From: Aestuariibacter sp. GS-14
GTDB lineage: Bacteria; Pseudomonadota; Gammaproteobacteria; Enterobacterales; Alteromonadaceae
Reading direction: 5' to 3'
DNA length: 64,000 nt
Assembly (NCBI RefSeq): GCF_006494365.1
Contig: NZ_VHIP01000004.1
Location: 62,001 to 126,000, forward strand
Shown here: positions 17,682-26,069 of the stretch, piece after piece
How the letters are laid out: every line of letters begins with the position of its first letter
Numbering within the stretch: the stretch's first letter is position 1
Notes under the pieces: generated by a model
Told to the model about the DNA's origin: nothing
Databases searched by the model: none
The model's input: only the letters and a program-made list of their open reading frames with translations
Made by a program: the position numbers and the translations under genes

Positions 17682-18710
17682 TCACGACACCAGCACTGTG
17701 CGCTGATTTTGCGAAGACTCAATGGCTAGCTCGATCAGTTGTATTACCGGTACAACCGATATTGCATCGGCGGGCAACGGAGACTCGCCTTGAATAGCAT
17801 CAGCTAATTGTTGATAAAACTGAATGTACCGCCCCGGCAGTGTAGGGATTATCTTGCTGGAGGTATCCGTGTGTAACTTGCCTTGCTCCTCTTCTGGCGT
17901 ATTCGCCCAACGCGGATGGTTAAAACTCAGCCCGGCTTTAAGCTGATCTTCCTGAGGATCCAACGCAAACTTTCGGTAACTTCCTTTGTTGCCATGCAGC
18001 GCAAAACGCAGTGTAGGGCCAGCCTCAAATGGCGTAGAACCAAGTAACGCAATGTGAGTGTCATAAAACAAGGTTATCTCAAACGCATCGTTTGCTTCAC
18101 CGCCATGACGCTGAGTAAGTATGTGTGCGTTTACAGCCCGGGGCATTCCCCATAATTGAATACACTGATCAATCAGATGCGGGCCCAAATCCCAGAAAAT
18201 ACCTGCGCCAGGGCCCGCTTGTTCTCGCCAGCGCTGCCTTGGGTTGGGTCGGAAACGGTCAAACCGGCTTTCAAATCGCTTGATATCCCCAACGCTATCA
18301 TCGGCGATTAACTGTTTAATGGTAAGAAAATCGCCATCAAAACGCCGATTGTGAAACACACAAAGATGCTTGCCTGCCTGTTTCGCCAGCGCAACTAATT
18401 CTTCACCCTCTTTGCTGTCTAGTGTGAAGGGCTTTTCCACTAATACATGGCAACCTGCTTGCAACGCTGCGGTTACTTGTGGTGCGTGAAGATGGTTTGG
18501 TGTAGTAATAACAACTAAATCGAAACTGGCTGAGCTAAATGCTTGCTCAAGTGACGAGTAAACTACACAACCGGGTAACTCACTGTTCACTTTGGCGGGA
18601 TCGGATGACACCACCCCATTAATCTCAAAATCAGCAAGTTCAGTAAGAAAAGGTACGTGAAAGGTTTTGGCTGCATAGCCAAAACCCACCACAAGCGTTG
18701 ATATTGTCAT
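17682..18710 (-). CDS. Gfo/Idh/MocA-family oxidoreductase, YdgJ/IolW-like
   Basis: This is a 342-residue NAD(P)-dependent dehydrogenase. The Rossmann start VVGFGYAAKTFHVPFL, the EKPFTL motif with the catalytic Lys (about residue 95) and VFHNRRFDGDFLTIKQL closely follow Escherichia coli YdgJ and Bacillus IolW (scyllo-inositol dehydrogenase). Homology supports a cytoplasmic sugar or inositol dehydrogenase; the true substrate is open. It lies between glmU and the unknown gene. The 53-base gap to glmU holds a decamer repeat, and this gene may still be read through from the glmU promoter. Confidence 0.88.
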   Translation of the reverse strand: MTISTLVVGFGYAAKTFHVPFLTELADFEINGVVSSDPAKVNSELPGCVVYSSLEQAFSSASFDLVVITTPNHLHAPQVTAALQAGCHVLVEKPFTLDSKEGEELVALAKQAGKHLCVFHNRRFDGDFLTIKQLIADDSVGDIKRFESRFDRFRPNPRQRWREQAGPGAGIFWDLGPHLIDQCIQLWGMPRAVNAHILTQRHGGEANDAFEITLFYDTHIALLGSTPFEAGPTLRFALHGNKGSYRKFALDPQEDQLKAGLSFNHPRWANTPEEEQGKLHTDTSSKIIPTLPGRYIQFYQQLADAIQGESPLPADAISVVPVIQLIELAIESSQNQRTVLVS

Positions 18711-18736
18711 AAGCTATCTGCTTCCGCGTTGCTGAG

Positions 18737-18746
18737 GTGGGTGTCC
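18737..18746 (-). repeat. GTGGGTGTCC decamer between glmU and the YdgJ-like gene
   Basis: Exact copy on the plus strand. The following AGAGATT is shared with the copy at 20321, so 17 bases (GTGGGTGTCCAGAGATT) are identical at both sites, more than the core alone. Confidence 0.75.
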
Positions 18747-18763
18747 AGAGATTAAATGGATAA

Positions 18764-20125
18764 TCAGGCCTTTTTGGTAGGACGTTTCCAGCCGCTGATA
18801 TTGCGTTGTTTGCTTCTTGCTACGGCAAGATTATGCTCCGGCACATTGGATGTGACAATAGAGCCAGCCGCCACCGTTGCGCCCGCGCCTATTTCTACGG
18901 GCGCCACTAGCGCTGAATTAGAACCAATAAATGCATTTTCTCCAATTAGTGTCTTAGACTTATTTACACCGTCATAGTTGCAGGTAATGGTACCAGCGCC
19001 AATATTGCTGTTGGCGCCAATAATCGCATCTCCCAGGTAGGTCAAATGATTGGCCTTTGCTCCTTCTCCGAGGGTGGCTTTTTTCATTTCAACAAAGTTA
19101 CCCACCTTTGATTTACGCTCCATTACTGCTCCTGGACGTAATCTGGCATAAGGACCAACAGTACAGTCTTCGCCAACGCTGGCGTCCTCAATGATGCTAT
19201 TAGCTTCGATTACTGCACCAGAGGCTACTTCGGAGTTGATAAGCACACAGTTAGGACCAATTACCACGTTGTCACCCAACTTAACATTACCTGTAAATAC
19301 GCAATTTACATCGACATAGACATCCTGACCGGTGGTTAATTGTCCACGCACGTCAATTCGGGCAGGATCTGCCAGCGTGACGCCCGCCGTCATCAATGCT
19401 TCAGCCTGCCATCTTTGCAGGGTGCGCTCCAATCGGGCTAATTGCACCCGGTTATTCACTCCCTCTACTTCCACAGGTGAGTCAGGATGTGCAGACTGGA
19501 TACGTTTGCCTTCGGCGGCAGCCATGGCGATAACATCGGTAAGATAATACTCGCCCTGGGCATTGTTGTTAGTTAATGCTGCCAACCAACGCTTCAGGTC
19601 TTTACCACCCATGACCATCATGCCGGTATTTATTTCTGTAATCGCACGTTGCGCTTCAGTAGCATCTTTATGCTCAACTATTGCAACAATATTATCGTCT
19701 TTTCTGATAATACGGCCCATGCCTGTTGGATCATCCAAATGCACAGTGAGCAGCGCCAAATCACATTGAGACTTTGCGGCTATTAATCGCTCAAGGGTTT
19801 CAGCCTTAATCAAGGGCGCATCCCCAACCAAAATCATCACATCTTCGTCATCAGTAATATAATCAACAGCCTGCATAACGGCGTGGCCGGTTCCCAGTTG
19901 CTCCTGCTGCAAACACCAGTTTATCTGCTTGCCTTCAACCCTGGCTTTCAATTGGTCAGCACCATGCCCATAAACCAGATGAACGGCAGTTGCGTCCAAT
20001 GACTCAACTGTGTTGATGATGCGTTGAACCATAGGCACGCCACCTATTGGGTGTAACACCTTTGGCAGCGAAGATTTCATTCTTGTGCCTTTACCCGCCG
20101 CCAATACCACTACTGAAAACGCCAT
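18764..20125 (-). CDS. glmU: Bifunctional N-acetylglucosamine-1-phosphate uridyltransferase / glucosamine-1-phosphate acetyltransferase
   Basis: This is a 453-residue enzyme of standard length. The N-terminal pyrophosphorylase domain starts [20 protein letters not shown], with GTGHAVMQA near residue 80. The C-terminal left-handed beta-helix (from about 250) has hexapeptide repeats and the acetyltransferase motif [13 protein letters not shown]. It acetylates glucosamine 1-phosphate and then forms UDP-GlcNAc, the last two steps of the pathway begun by GlmS. It heads the minus-strand amino-sugar cluster. Its upstream region is filled with decamer repeats, so those repeats lie at or near its promoter. 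Confidence 0.98.
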   Translation of the reverse strand: MAFSVVVLAAGKGTRMKSSLPKVLHPIGGVPMVQRIINTVESLDATAVHLVYGHGADQLKARVEGKQINWCLQQEQLGTGHAVMQAVDYITDDEDVMILVGDAPLIKAETLERLIAAKSQCDLALLTVHLDDPTGMGRIIRKDDNIVAIVEHKDATEAQRAITEINTGMMVMGGKDLKRWLAALTNNNAQGEYYLTDVIAMAAAEGKRIQSAHPDSPVEVEGVNNRVQLARLERTLQRWQAEALMTAGVTLADPARIDVRGQLTTGQDVYVDVNCVFTGNVKLGDNVVIGPNCVLINSEVASGAVIEANSIIEDASVGEDCTVGPYARLRPGAVMERKSKVGNFVEMKKATLGEGAKANHLTYLGDAIIGANSNIGAGTITCNYDGVNKSKTLIGENAFIGSNSALVAPVEIGAGATVAAGSIVTSNVPEHNLAVARSKQRNISGWKRPTKKA

Positions 20126-20202
20126 ATCGAGTCCTTTTCAAAATTGATGCGCCATAGTGTAACCAACTCATCACTACAAGTCAGTGGTTCTGTAACATTT
20201 CT

Positions 20203-20330
20203 GGACACCCACCTTGTTTATGGACACCCACTTTATTTATGGACACTCACTCAAAAACTGGACATCCACGGTTCACATGTTTGAACTAAAAAGGCGGTAA
20301 AGGTGGGTGTCCCCAAAAAAGTGGGTGTCC
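20203..20330. repeat. Six-copy decamer array between glmU and the sensor GGDEF gene
   Basis: Forward copies are at 20203 (GGACACCCAC), 20222 (GGACACCCAC), 20241 (GGACACTCAC) and 20260 (GGACATCCAC), exactly 19 bases apart from start to start. Inverted copies GTGGGTGTCC are at 20303 and 20321, 18 bases apart. The 33 bases between the two groups contain no copy. The array lies in the 353-base divergent intergenic region between the glmU start and the GGDEF gene start; the remainder of that region holds nothing else recognisable. Confidence 0.88.
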
Positions 20331-20478
20331 AGAGATTGAGGTCTGGGCGTCATTAATATGCGACAGTGGCACAACGTGTTCTCAGCGGTTATTATATGCA
20401 TGGCATAGACATGATATGCCCAAGGAAGCATCCCCCCAATGCAATAACCTCACAGCTTCAAGGAGAGATTAAAAGCCA

Positions 20479-21903
20479 GTGAACGCATTCAGGACATTAC
20501 ATCGAAGCATTTTGCTGTTGTTCGCCGTGGTTGTCATCGCGATTGTCACGCTGGTGCATTTCAGCATCTCAAAAATCGTTGCCGAGCAAAGTCGGGCGCA
20601 GCAACAATCATTATCACCCGCGATCTCGCTCATCGTTACACAAATCCTCAAGCCGTTGCACGTATCGGAAGCGCTCGGAAAATCCCGCGAGCTGGTTACC
20701 TTAATGGAAAAAAGCCAGTTGGACGAAGCTGAGATTTTCTCAGCGCTGGACAGAATGGAACAAGAATTTGGTCTGACCTTTTTTATTGCCTCAGAAGAAG
20801 CAAGAGTCCAGTACAACTCTGATGGAACCAAGCTAGACCTGATTGAAGGTGAAGTATCCTGGTACTTTAAATACCGGGACTACGAAGCCGATGCCATAGC
20901 AGACATAGGCAAATGGGAAGATACGCATTTCTACATCGATATTAAAATTTACGATGATTCAGGCAAATTTTTAGGCTTTTTTGGTGTTGGCAAAAGCCTG
21001 AAAAGTTTCGTATCCGTGTTTGACACCTACAAACGCCAGTACGGTTATGACTTCCTGTTTGTAGACGGGCAAGGCGACATCATGCTGTCTTCGGATGCCT
21101 CGTTAATTGCAGCAAACGCCGATTTTACCAACCTGACTGAATTACCCTGGTACGCAAGCCTGCCCGATAAAGTTATCGCCGAAAACGCCCTGAACAACCA
21201 ACTAATTACCATTAACGGTAACGACCACCTGATTGCCGAAGTTGCCCTACCACAGTTCGGTTGGACGGTGTATTTACTCAGCCCCCTGGATGCACGTCAG
21301 GCTGAAATATCCCAGGGATTCATCTTCAGTGTAGTTACGCTGCTTGTTATCATTTTTGCACTATTCTTACTCATTTATAACCTGCTGTATTATTTCCGTA
21401 GGGACATGCAGCCAGAGCTAATCATTCGCAATACACACAGGTTGCCAGACAGAACGCAAATTGAAGAGTCGTACAGTGAGCTAACCAACAAACACTCATC
21501 TTTGAGTATTATCTTGGTAGACATTGATGATTTTATGAAAATTAATGATCAGTATGGCCGCAATGCTGGCGATGATGTGCTCGATAAAGTCTCTGGCTTT
21601 ATTGCCAGCCATCTGCGGGACAAAGATATTCTGGGGCGCTGGAGCAGCGAGGAATTCATTATACTGCTACCTGATATGGGCCCGCATGAAGCGCATGATC
21701 TCGCGCAAACTTTACGCCATGGCATTGCTATTTTGCCACCGCCTGCGGAATTTGCCGACATGCAATTAACTGCGAGTTTTGGGGTGTCATTTACCGCTAC
21801 CAAGCGTTCCATGCATGAAGTGACTGCACACGCCGAAGATGCACTTTATCAAGCGCGACGCGATGGCCATAATTTAGTACGCGTTCAGCTTATCGACGCA
21901 TAA
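20479..21903 (+). CDS. Membrane sensor with degenerate GGDEF domain
   Basis: This is a 474-residue protein. A membrane helix at about 10-30, a periplasmic Cache-like sensor (about 35-265), a second helix near 276-300 and a C-terminal GGDEF domain follow in order. The signature is SSEEF (389-393) instead of GGDEF, the usual LTGLPNR motif reads NTHRLPDR, and GHxxGD reads GRNAGD. The inhibitory-site motif RDKD (380-383), five residues before the signature, is intact. This pattern suggests a protein that may bind c-di-GMP at the I-site but make little or none. The start is GTG at 20479 with AAGGAG about 14 bases upstream. It converges on eamA with seven bases between stops. Confidence 0.88.
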   Translation: MNAFRTLHRSILLLFAVVVIAIVTLVHFSISKIVAEQSRAQQQSLSPAISLIVTQILKPLHVSEALGKSRELVTLMEKSQLDEAEIFSALDRMEQEFGLTFFIASEEARVQYNSDGTKLDLIEGEVSWYFKYRDYEADAIADIGKWEDTHFYIDIKIYDDSGKFLGFFGVGKSLKSFVSVFDTYKRQYGYDFLFVDGQGDIMLSSDASLIAANADFTNLTELPWYASLPDKVIAENALNNQLITINGNDHLIAEVALPQFGWTVYLLSPLDARQAEISQGFIFSVVTLLVIIFALFLLIYNLLYYFRRDMQPELIIRNTHRLPDRTQIEESYSELTNKHSSLSIILVDIDDFMKINDQYGRNAGDDVLDKVSGFIASHLRDKDILGRWSSEEFIILLPDMGPHEAHDLAQTLRHGIAILPPPAEFADMQLTASFGVSFTATKRSMHEVTAHAEDALYQARRDGHNLVRVQLIDA

Positions 21904-21910
21904 TCCATAA

Positions 21911-22804
21911 TCAGCGCTTTGACTTTGCCATTGCCCAGCGGTAGCCCCGTTGGGCAACACCTGATGTCAGGCTTATTCCCAGCAATATCAACCCCCCACC
22001 AGAAAAATCAAGTACGCTGAGTCGCTCGCCCAGGAATAAAAGCCCCCAAACAATACCGAACAGTGGCACAAGATAACCTACCATAATAGCTCTGGCTGGG
22101 CCTGCCGTAGCGATGATATAAAAATACAGAAGGTAGGCTATACCAGTCCCCCCTAAAGCCAACGCCAGGGCATTCGCCCAGGCTATCCCAGAAGGCATAA
22201 CAGAAGGAAAGTCCAGTAATAACAATGGAAAGAGCAATAGCGATGCCCAGGCCTGACTGCCGCCGGCAATCACTACGGGTTTTACACCTGACAGTGCTTT
22301 TTTAAGCAAACATGCTCCTATCCCATAACAGCAAGTCGCCCCCAGCACGGCCAGAATAGGCACAACGCTCAAATTGGCCCCCACGGCCTTTTCAAAGCTG
22401 ATCAGCACTACACCTACAAAGCCCAAAGCCAGGCCAACAACACCGGCGCGGGTCATTCGGTCATTGAGCCACAACATGGCGATTAATGCACCGAACATAG
22501 GCGCAGTTGCATTGAGTATAGCCAGCACGCCCGACTGCAAGTGCAAACTCGCGTAGTTAAACAAAACAAAGGGTATACCCGTGTTGATGAGTCCTAACAC
22601 CGCCATCGGCCGCCAGTAGGTTACTAACATGACTCTAGCGGTCTGACCTAACAGAAAAGGCATAAAAACCAGTGTGGCGAGCAACGTACGCAGCTCCACT
22701 AGCGTAAAGATGCCGAATTCCGGCGCAGCCACTCGCATAAACATAAAAGATGCACCCCAAATAGCACCAAGAAGTAATAGTGCTGCTAACGCCCGGTTGC
22801 TCAT
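21911..22804 (-). CDS. EamA-family (DMT superfamily) transporter
   Basis: This is a 297-residue protein with ten predicted membrane helices in two EamA repeats; the first begins LLLGAIWGASFMFMRVA and the second shows LGATCCYGIGACLLKKAL. Such inner-membrane carriers export amino acids, nucleobases or other metabolites; the substrate is unknown. Its ATG overlaps the ogt stop by four bases, so it is the third gene of the alkylation-repair operon, although a direct part in repair is not evident. Confidence 0.88.
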   Translation of the reverse strand: MSNRALAALLLLGAIWGASFMFMRVAAPEFGIFTLVELRTLLATLVFMPFLLGQTARVMLVTYWRPMAVLGLINTGIPFVLFNYASLHLQSGVLAILNATAPMFGALIAMLWLNDRMTRAGVVGLALGFVGVVLISFEKAVGANLSVVPILAVLGATCCYGIGACLLKKALSGVKPVVIAGGSQAWASLLLFPLLLLDFPSVMPSGIAWANALALALGGTGIAYLLYFYIIATAGPARAIMVGYLVPLFGIVWGLLFLGERLSVLDFSGGGLILLGISLTSGVAQRGYRWAMAKSKR

Positions 22805-23262
22805 CGGTATGCAATCCCTTCCAGTTCCAGCAATGCCTGCTTGCGCGACAACCCACCTGCGTATCCAGTTAAGGTGCCATTTTTACCAATAACACGATGG
22901 CAGGGCACAATAATACTCACGGGATTCCTGCCATTGGCCATACCGACTGCCCGGGATGCGGTAGGCTTGCCAAGCGCACTGGCAATTTGACCGTAATGTT
23001 GTGAGTGTCCAAAAGGTATTTTGCACAGTTGCTGCCATACGCGTTGCTGAAACGATGTTCCCTGAGCATCTACCGGTACCGTAAAAGTGGTTAACGACCC
23101 GGCAAAATACGCATTGAGCTCATGATAGCACCGATGAGTGATCGGCGATGGTTTATCATCTTCGGTCTGGCGCTCAACAAATTTAACGGCTGACACACCT
23201 TGTTCACTTGCCTGGATCAGAATGGGCCCCAGCGGGCTGGATATATATTGAGTATATTGCAT
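22801..23262 (-). CDS. ogt: Methylated-DNA--protein-cysteine S-methyltransferase
   Basis: This is a 153-residue protein with the active-site motif IVPCHRVIG, whose cysteine accepts the methyl group from O6-methylguanine in a suicide reaction, and a winged-helix region (FQQRVWQQLCKIPFGH) that inserts into DNA. The length fits Ogt rather than full Ada. Its ATG directly follows the TAA of the Ada-AlkA fusion gene, so the two are co-translated. Together with that fusion it reconstitutes an adaptive response to alkylation damage. Confidence 0.95.
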   Translation of the reverse strand: MQYTQYISSPLGPILIQASEQGVSAVKFVERQTEDDKPSPITHRCYHELNAYFAGSLTTFTVPVDAQGTSFQQRVWQQLCKIPFGHSQHYGQIASALGKPTASRAVGMANGRNPVSIIVPCHRVIGKNGTLTGYAGGLSRKQALLELEGIAYR

Positions 23263-24657
23263 TTATTGTTCGCTCTTAGCCTGTTGTGCCGATGCCAGTA
23301 ACCAGAGTTGAATAGTGAGGTAACTGCGCCAGGGCGCAGCCAACTCTGTGCTTAAGCCCATCCCTTCTGCCTGCCGCCTGGCAATGAGATCACCAGACAG
23401 AAACTGATCAGGCTCACTGTCGCCTCGTAATTTTATATATTGCAATGTCCACGGCCCTACCCCGCGAATGGCCAGAATTTGCTCGTCACAAGGAACAGCA
23501 TCCCCGCATGAATTTATAAGACTGGCAAAGTCCCGAAGCGCCTGTTTTCGGGCCCCTGGCATCCTGAGCATGGCCAGGTCGCTCGCGGCTAATGCTTCAG
23601 GCGAAGGAAAATACACCTGCCCTTCCTGATTATCACCCAACGCGGCCACCAGCGTATTCAATTGCGTAATTGCCGCTTTAATGCTCACCTGCTGCCCAAT
23701 AATAGCCCGGCAACCGGCTTCATACACACTCCAGGCACCAGGCAAGCGCAATCCGGGTGTCAGCTGATCTGCCGGCAAACCTGTTGCAATAAGTGATTGC
23801 GATATAACGGCTGGATTTGTATCCATATCCAGCACTCTTCGCAGTGTAGTGATTGCAGGCTGTATCTGTGCAGGGTTTGAGATAGTCAATTGAATGTCGA
23901 AGCCACCTTTATTTTCATTAAAGTAAGCACTCACACTCAATACACCGTAGTTATCCTTAAAATGCCGTTGATAGCCATTTGAATCAACGAACTCAACTCC
24001 CTGAACCGCGCGCAACGCCAGAAATGAACAAACTTGCGGCCAGTTGTATGGCATATGTACTGGTAAAAACAACGATACTTCGTTTGTTGGTTGCGAGTGC
24101 TGTGCGCCGCGAAGCTGACTGGGACTTAATTTACACCATCGTTGCAAGGTGTCCTGTAACCGCCTTGCCGACTGAAAACCACAAGCAATGGCAACATCAG
24201 TTACCGGTAGTGATGTTTGCTGAAGCAATCGTTTTGCCTGCAACAACCGGCTATGCAACTGATATCGTTTAGGCGGCATGCCCACCGCTTTATGGGTAAG
24301 CTGATTCAAATACCGTTCAGACACACCCAGTCTCTCTGCAATTTGCGTAACAGGCGCAGCTAACTCACTGGAAAGCAATTGCAGGGCGCGCTTTGCTGTG
24401 GTCTCTACGCCCTGCCAGGCACACGAACCAGGAGCGCTGTCAGGCCGACAACGCAGGCACGGGCGAAACCCCTGTTCCAGCGCCTGTTGCGCAAAGTGAA
24501 AATACCGTACATTATGCTCAGCCGGCAGGCGTGCAGGACAAACTGGTCGACAAAATATCCCGGTTGATAACACGGCAACATAAAATTGCCCATCGAACCG
24601 ACGATCCCTCGACAATCGGGCACTGGCATATTGTTGTTGCTGGATTTCAGAGATCAT
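23263..24657 (-). CDS. alkA: Ada-type regulator fused to AlkA 3-methyladenine DNA glycosylase
   Basis: This is a 464-residue fusion. The Ada metal-binding domain (1-80) keeps the four zinc cysteines C36, C40, C67 and C70, of which C36 should take methyl groups from phosphotriesters. An AraC-type helix-turn-helix domain (about 85-185) follows with AERLGVSERYLNQL and VTDVAIACGFQSARR. The remainder is AlkA: an N-terminal TBP-like half and an HhH-GPD half with GVGPWTLQYIKLRG and the catalytic Asp in FLSGD. It thus senses alkylation, activates transcription and excises damaged bases. The O6-methylguanine domain of classical Ada is absent and supplied by the next gene, ogt. Confidence 0.93.
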   Translation of the reverse strand: MISEIQQQQYASARLSRDRRFDGQFYVAVLSTGIFCRPVCPARLPAEHNVRYFHFAQQALEQGFRPCLRCRPDSAPGSCAWQGVETTAKRALQLLSSELAAPVTQIAERLGVSERYLNQLTHKAVGMPPKRYQLHSRLLQAKRLLQQTSLPVTDVAIACGFQSARRLQDTLQRWCKLSPSQLRGAQHSQPTNEVSLFLPVHMPYNWPQVCSFLALRAVQGVEFVDSNGYQRHFKDNYGVLSVSAYFNENKGGFDIQLTISNPAQIQPAITTLRRVLDMDTNPAVISQSLIATGLPADQLTPGLRLPGAWSVYEAGCRAIIGQQVSIKAAITQLNTLVAALGDNQEGQVYFPSPEALAASDLAMLRMPGARKQALRDFASLINSCGDAVPCDEQILAIRGVGPWTLQYIKLRGDSEPDQFLSGDLIARRQAEGMGLSTELAAPWRSYLTIQLWLLASAQQAKSEQ

Positions 24658-24857
24658 TGTGTTGCCGTGTTGTATTTAACTGAGGGTATATTAGCGGCTT
24701 TTTTTCGTTGAGACGCGATGAAATCGGTAGTCACTTAGTACACACTGTAAACGATATTCGCCACACGAGTTGATCAGTTTATGTCGCCGCCGCATAATAT
24801 GGACGTTTTTGTCAGAATAACAAGCATGTACGTGCGCTACTAACTCCGGAGTGTTGT

Positions 24858-26033
24858 TTGCCTTTTCGTTTATCACGTTACGTGAACTGGTTATTTGCAC
24901 TGTTGTCGGCTATCAGTTTACTTCACTCGCAGCGCATTCTGGCCGATGACCAGTGGTTTGCCGATTATGCGAAACATGTAGAGCAAGAAGCCAATAAATA
25001 CAACGTACCCGGCTACGCCATGGTGTTCTATCAACAGGGCAAAGCACCGGTCATTGTGGTTTACGGTAAAACCCATGCCAATGGCGATGCGGTCACCCCT
25101 GACACTGTATTTCGTTTAGCCTCGGTATCCAAAACCTTTACCGCTGTGCTTATGGCAAAAATGGTGAGGCAACACCAGTTGGAATGGAACACGCCGGTGG
25201 TATCGCTCAGCACGACCTTGCAATCCCAAGGTACCATGAACCCCAATTTGACTCTGGGCCACATTGTCGGGCAGTCGAGTGGTTATATGCCCAACGCTTA
25301 CGACAACCTGATTGAAGCCAATTACCCGTTAAAGCGCGTATTAGGTCAACTGGCAGGTTTGAAACCATTGTGTGAACCAGGCGAATGCTACACGTATCAA
25401 AATGCGTTGTTTGGGGTAATTGAAGAATACTTTACGGGCAACAATACGTCTTATCATCGCCAGCTTCGCGAGCAGTTGCTGTATCCATTGGGGATGGAAA
25501 CCGCCAGTGCAGGTAAAGGCGGTTTATTAGCCTCTGAAGAGTGGGCCAGGCCTCATATTGCGATTGCCAGAAACCGTTGGCGCGAAGGGCAGGTAGAAAG
25601 TAATTATTACCGATTTAGTCCAGCGGCAGGGGTAAATGCCAGCATTAAGGACATGACACGCTGGCTACAAGCCATGCTGGTAGAATTCCCAACCGTGGTA
25701 CCTGAGGATGTCATTGCCGATGTCACCACACCCAGAGTAAAGACCTCACGGGAAGTCTATCGCCGGGGTTGGCGCGATAACTTAACCGATGCACACTATG
25801 GCTTTGGCTGGCGGATTTATGATTACGCAGGAGAAACATTGAATTATCACGGCGGGTGGGTAAAGGGATACCGAGCTGATGTATCGTTTTCTCCCAAGTA
25901 CCGCGCTGGCTATGTGATGTTAATGAACGCGGAATCTAACCTCATTAACACCACTACCGCAGATTTCTGGCGAACCTACTTTCAGGAAGCCAAACGCAAG
26001 CAACAAGCTCCGGCCAGCACTGCAAATGAATGA
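24858..26033 (+). CDS. Secreted serine hydrolase, beta-lactamase class C / penicillin-binding family
   Basis: This is a 391-residue protein with an N-terminal signal peptide (cleavage near RILA-DD, residue 29). The serine beta-lactamase fold motifs are present: SVSK (SxxK) near residue 91, YQN (YxN) near 176 and a HGG triad element in LNYHGGWVKG. The family includes peptidases, esterases and beta-lactamases; substrate unknown. The start is TTG at 24858, supported by GGAG six bases upstream. It is divergent from alkA and convergent with speA. Confidence 0.88.
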   Translation: MPFRLSRYVNWLFALLSAISLLHSQRILADDQWFADYAKHVEQEANKYNVPGYAMVFYQQGKAPVIVVYGKTHANGDAVTPDTVFRLASVSKTFTAVLMAKMVRQHQLEWNTPVVSLSTTLQSQGTMNPNLTLGHIVGQSSGYMPNAYDNLIEANYPLKRVLGQLAGLKPLCEPGECYTYQNALFGVIEEYFTGNNTSYHRQLREQLLYPLGMETASAGKGGLLASEEWARPHIAIARNRWREGQVESNYYRFSPAAGVNASIKDMTRWLQAMLVEFPTVVPEDVIADVTTPRVKTSREVYRRGWRDNLTDAHYGFGWRIYDYAGETLNYHGGWVKGYRADVSFSPKYRAGYVMLMNAESNLINTTTADFWRTYFQEAKRKQQAPASTANE

Positions 26034-26058
26034 GGGAGCATCAGCGTAGTTTGCTCCC
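26034..26058. terminator. Hairpin between convergent serine hydrolase and speA genes
   Basis: GGGAGCA, 11-base loop, TGCTCCC, directly after the serine hydrolase stop and 11 bases before the speA stop. No T run follows, so the termination role is uncertain. Confidence 0.4.
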
Positions 26059-26069
26059 CCAGTAAATAC

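Noticed and set aside
20203-20330. CRISPR-like array
   Set aside because: Units are only 10 bases with 9-base spacers, change orientation, and no cas genes are present.
23001-23010. GTGAGTGTCC in ogt
   Set aside because: One-base variant inside a well-conserved coding motif (FGHSQHYGQ); probably chance. The same applies to GTGAGTGTCT in glmS near 14930.
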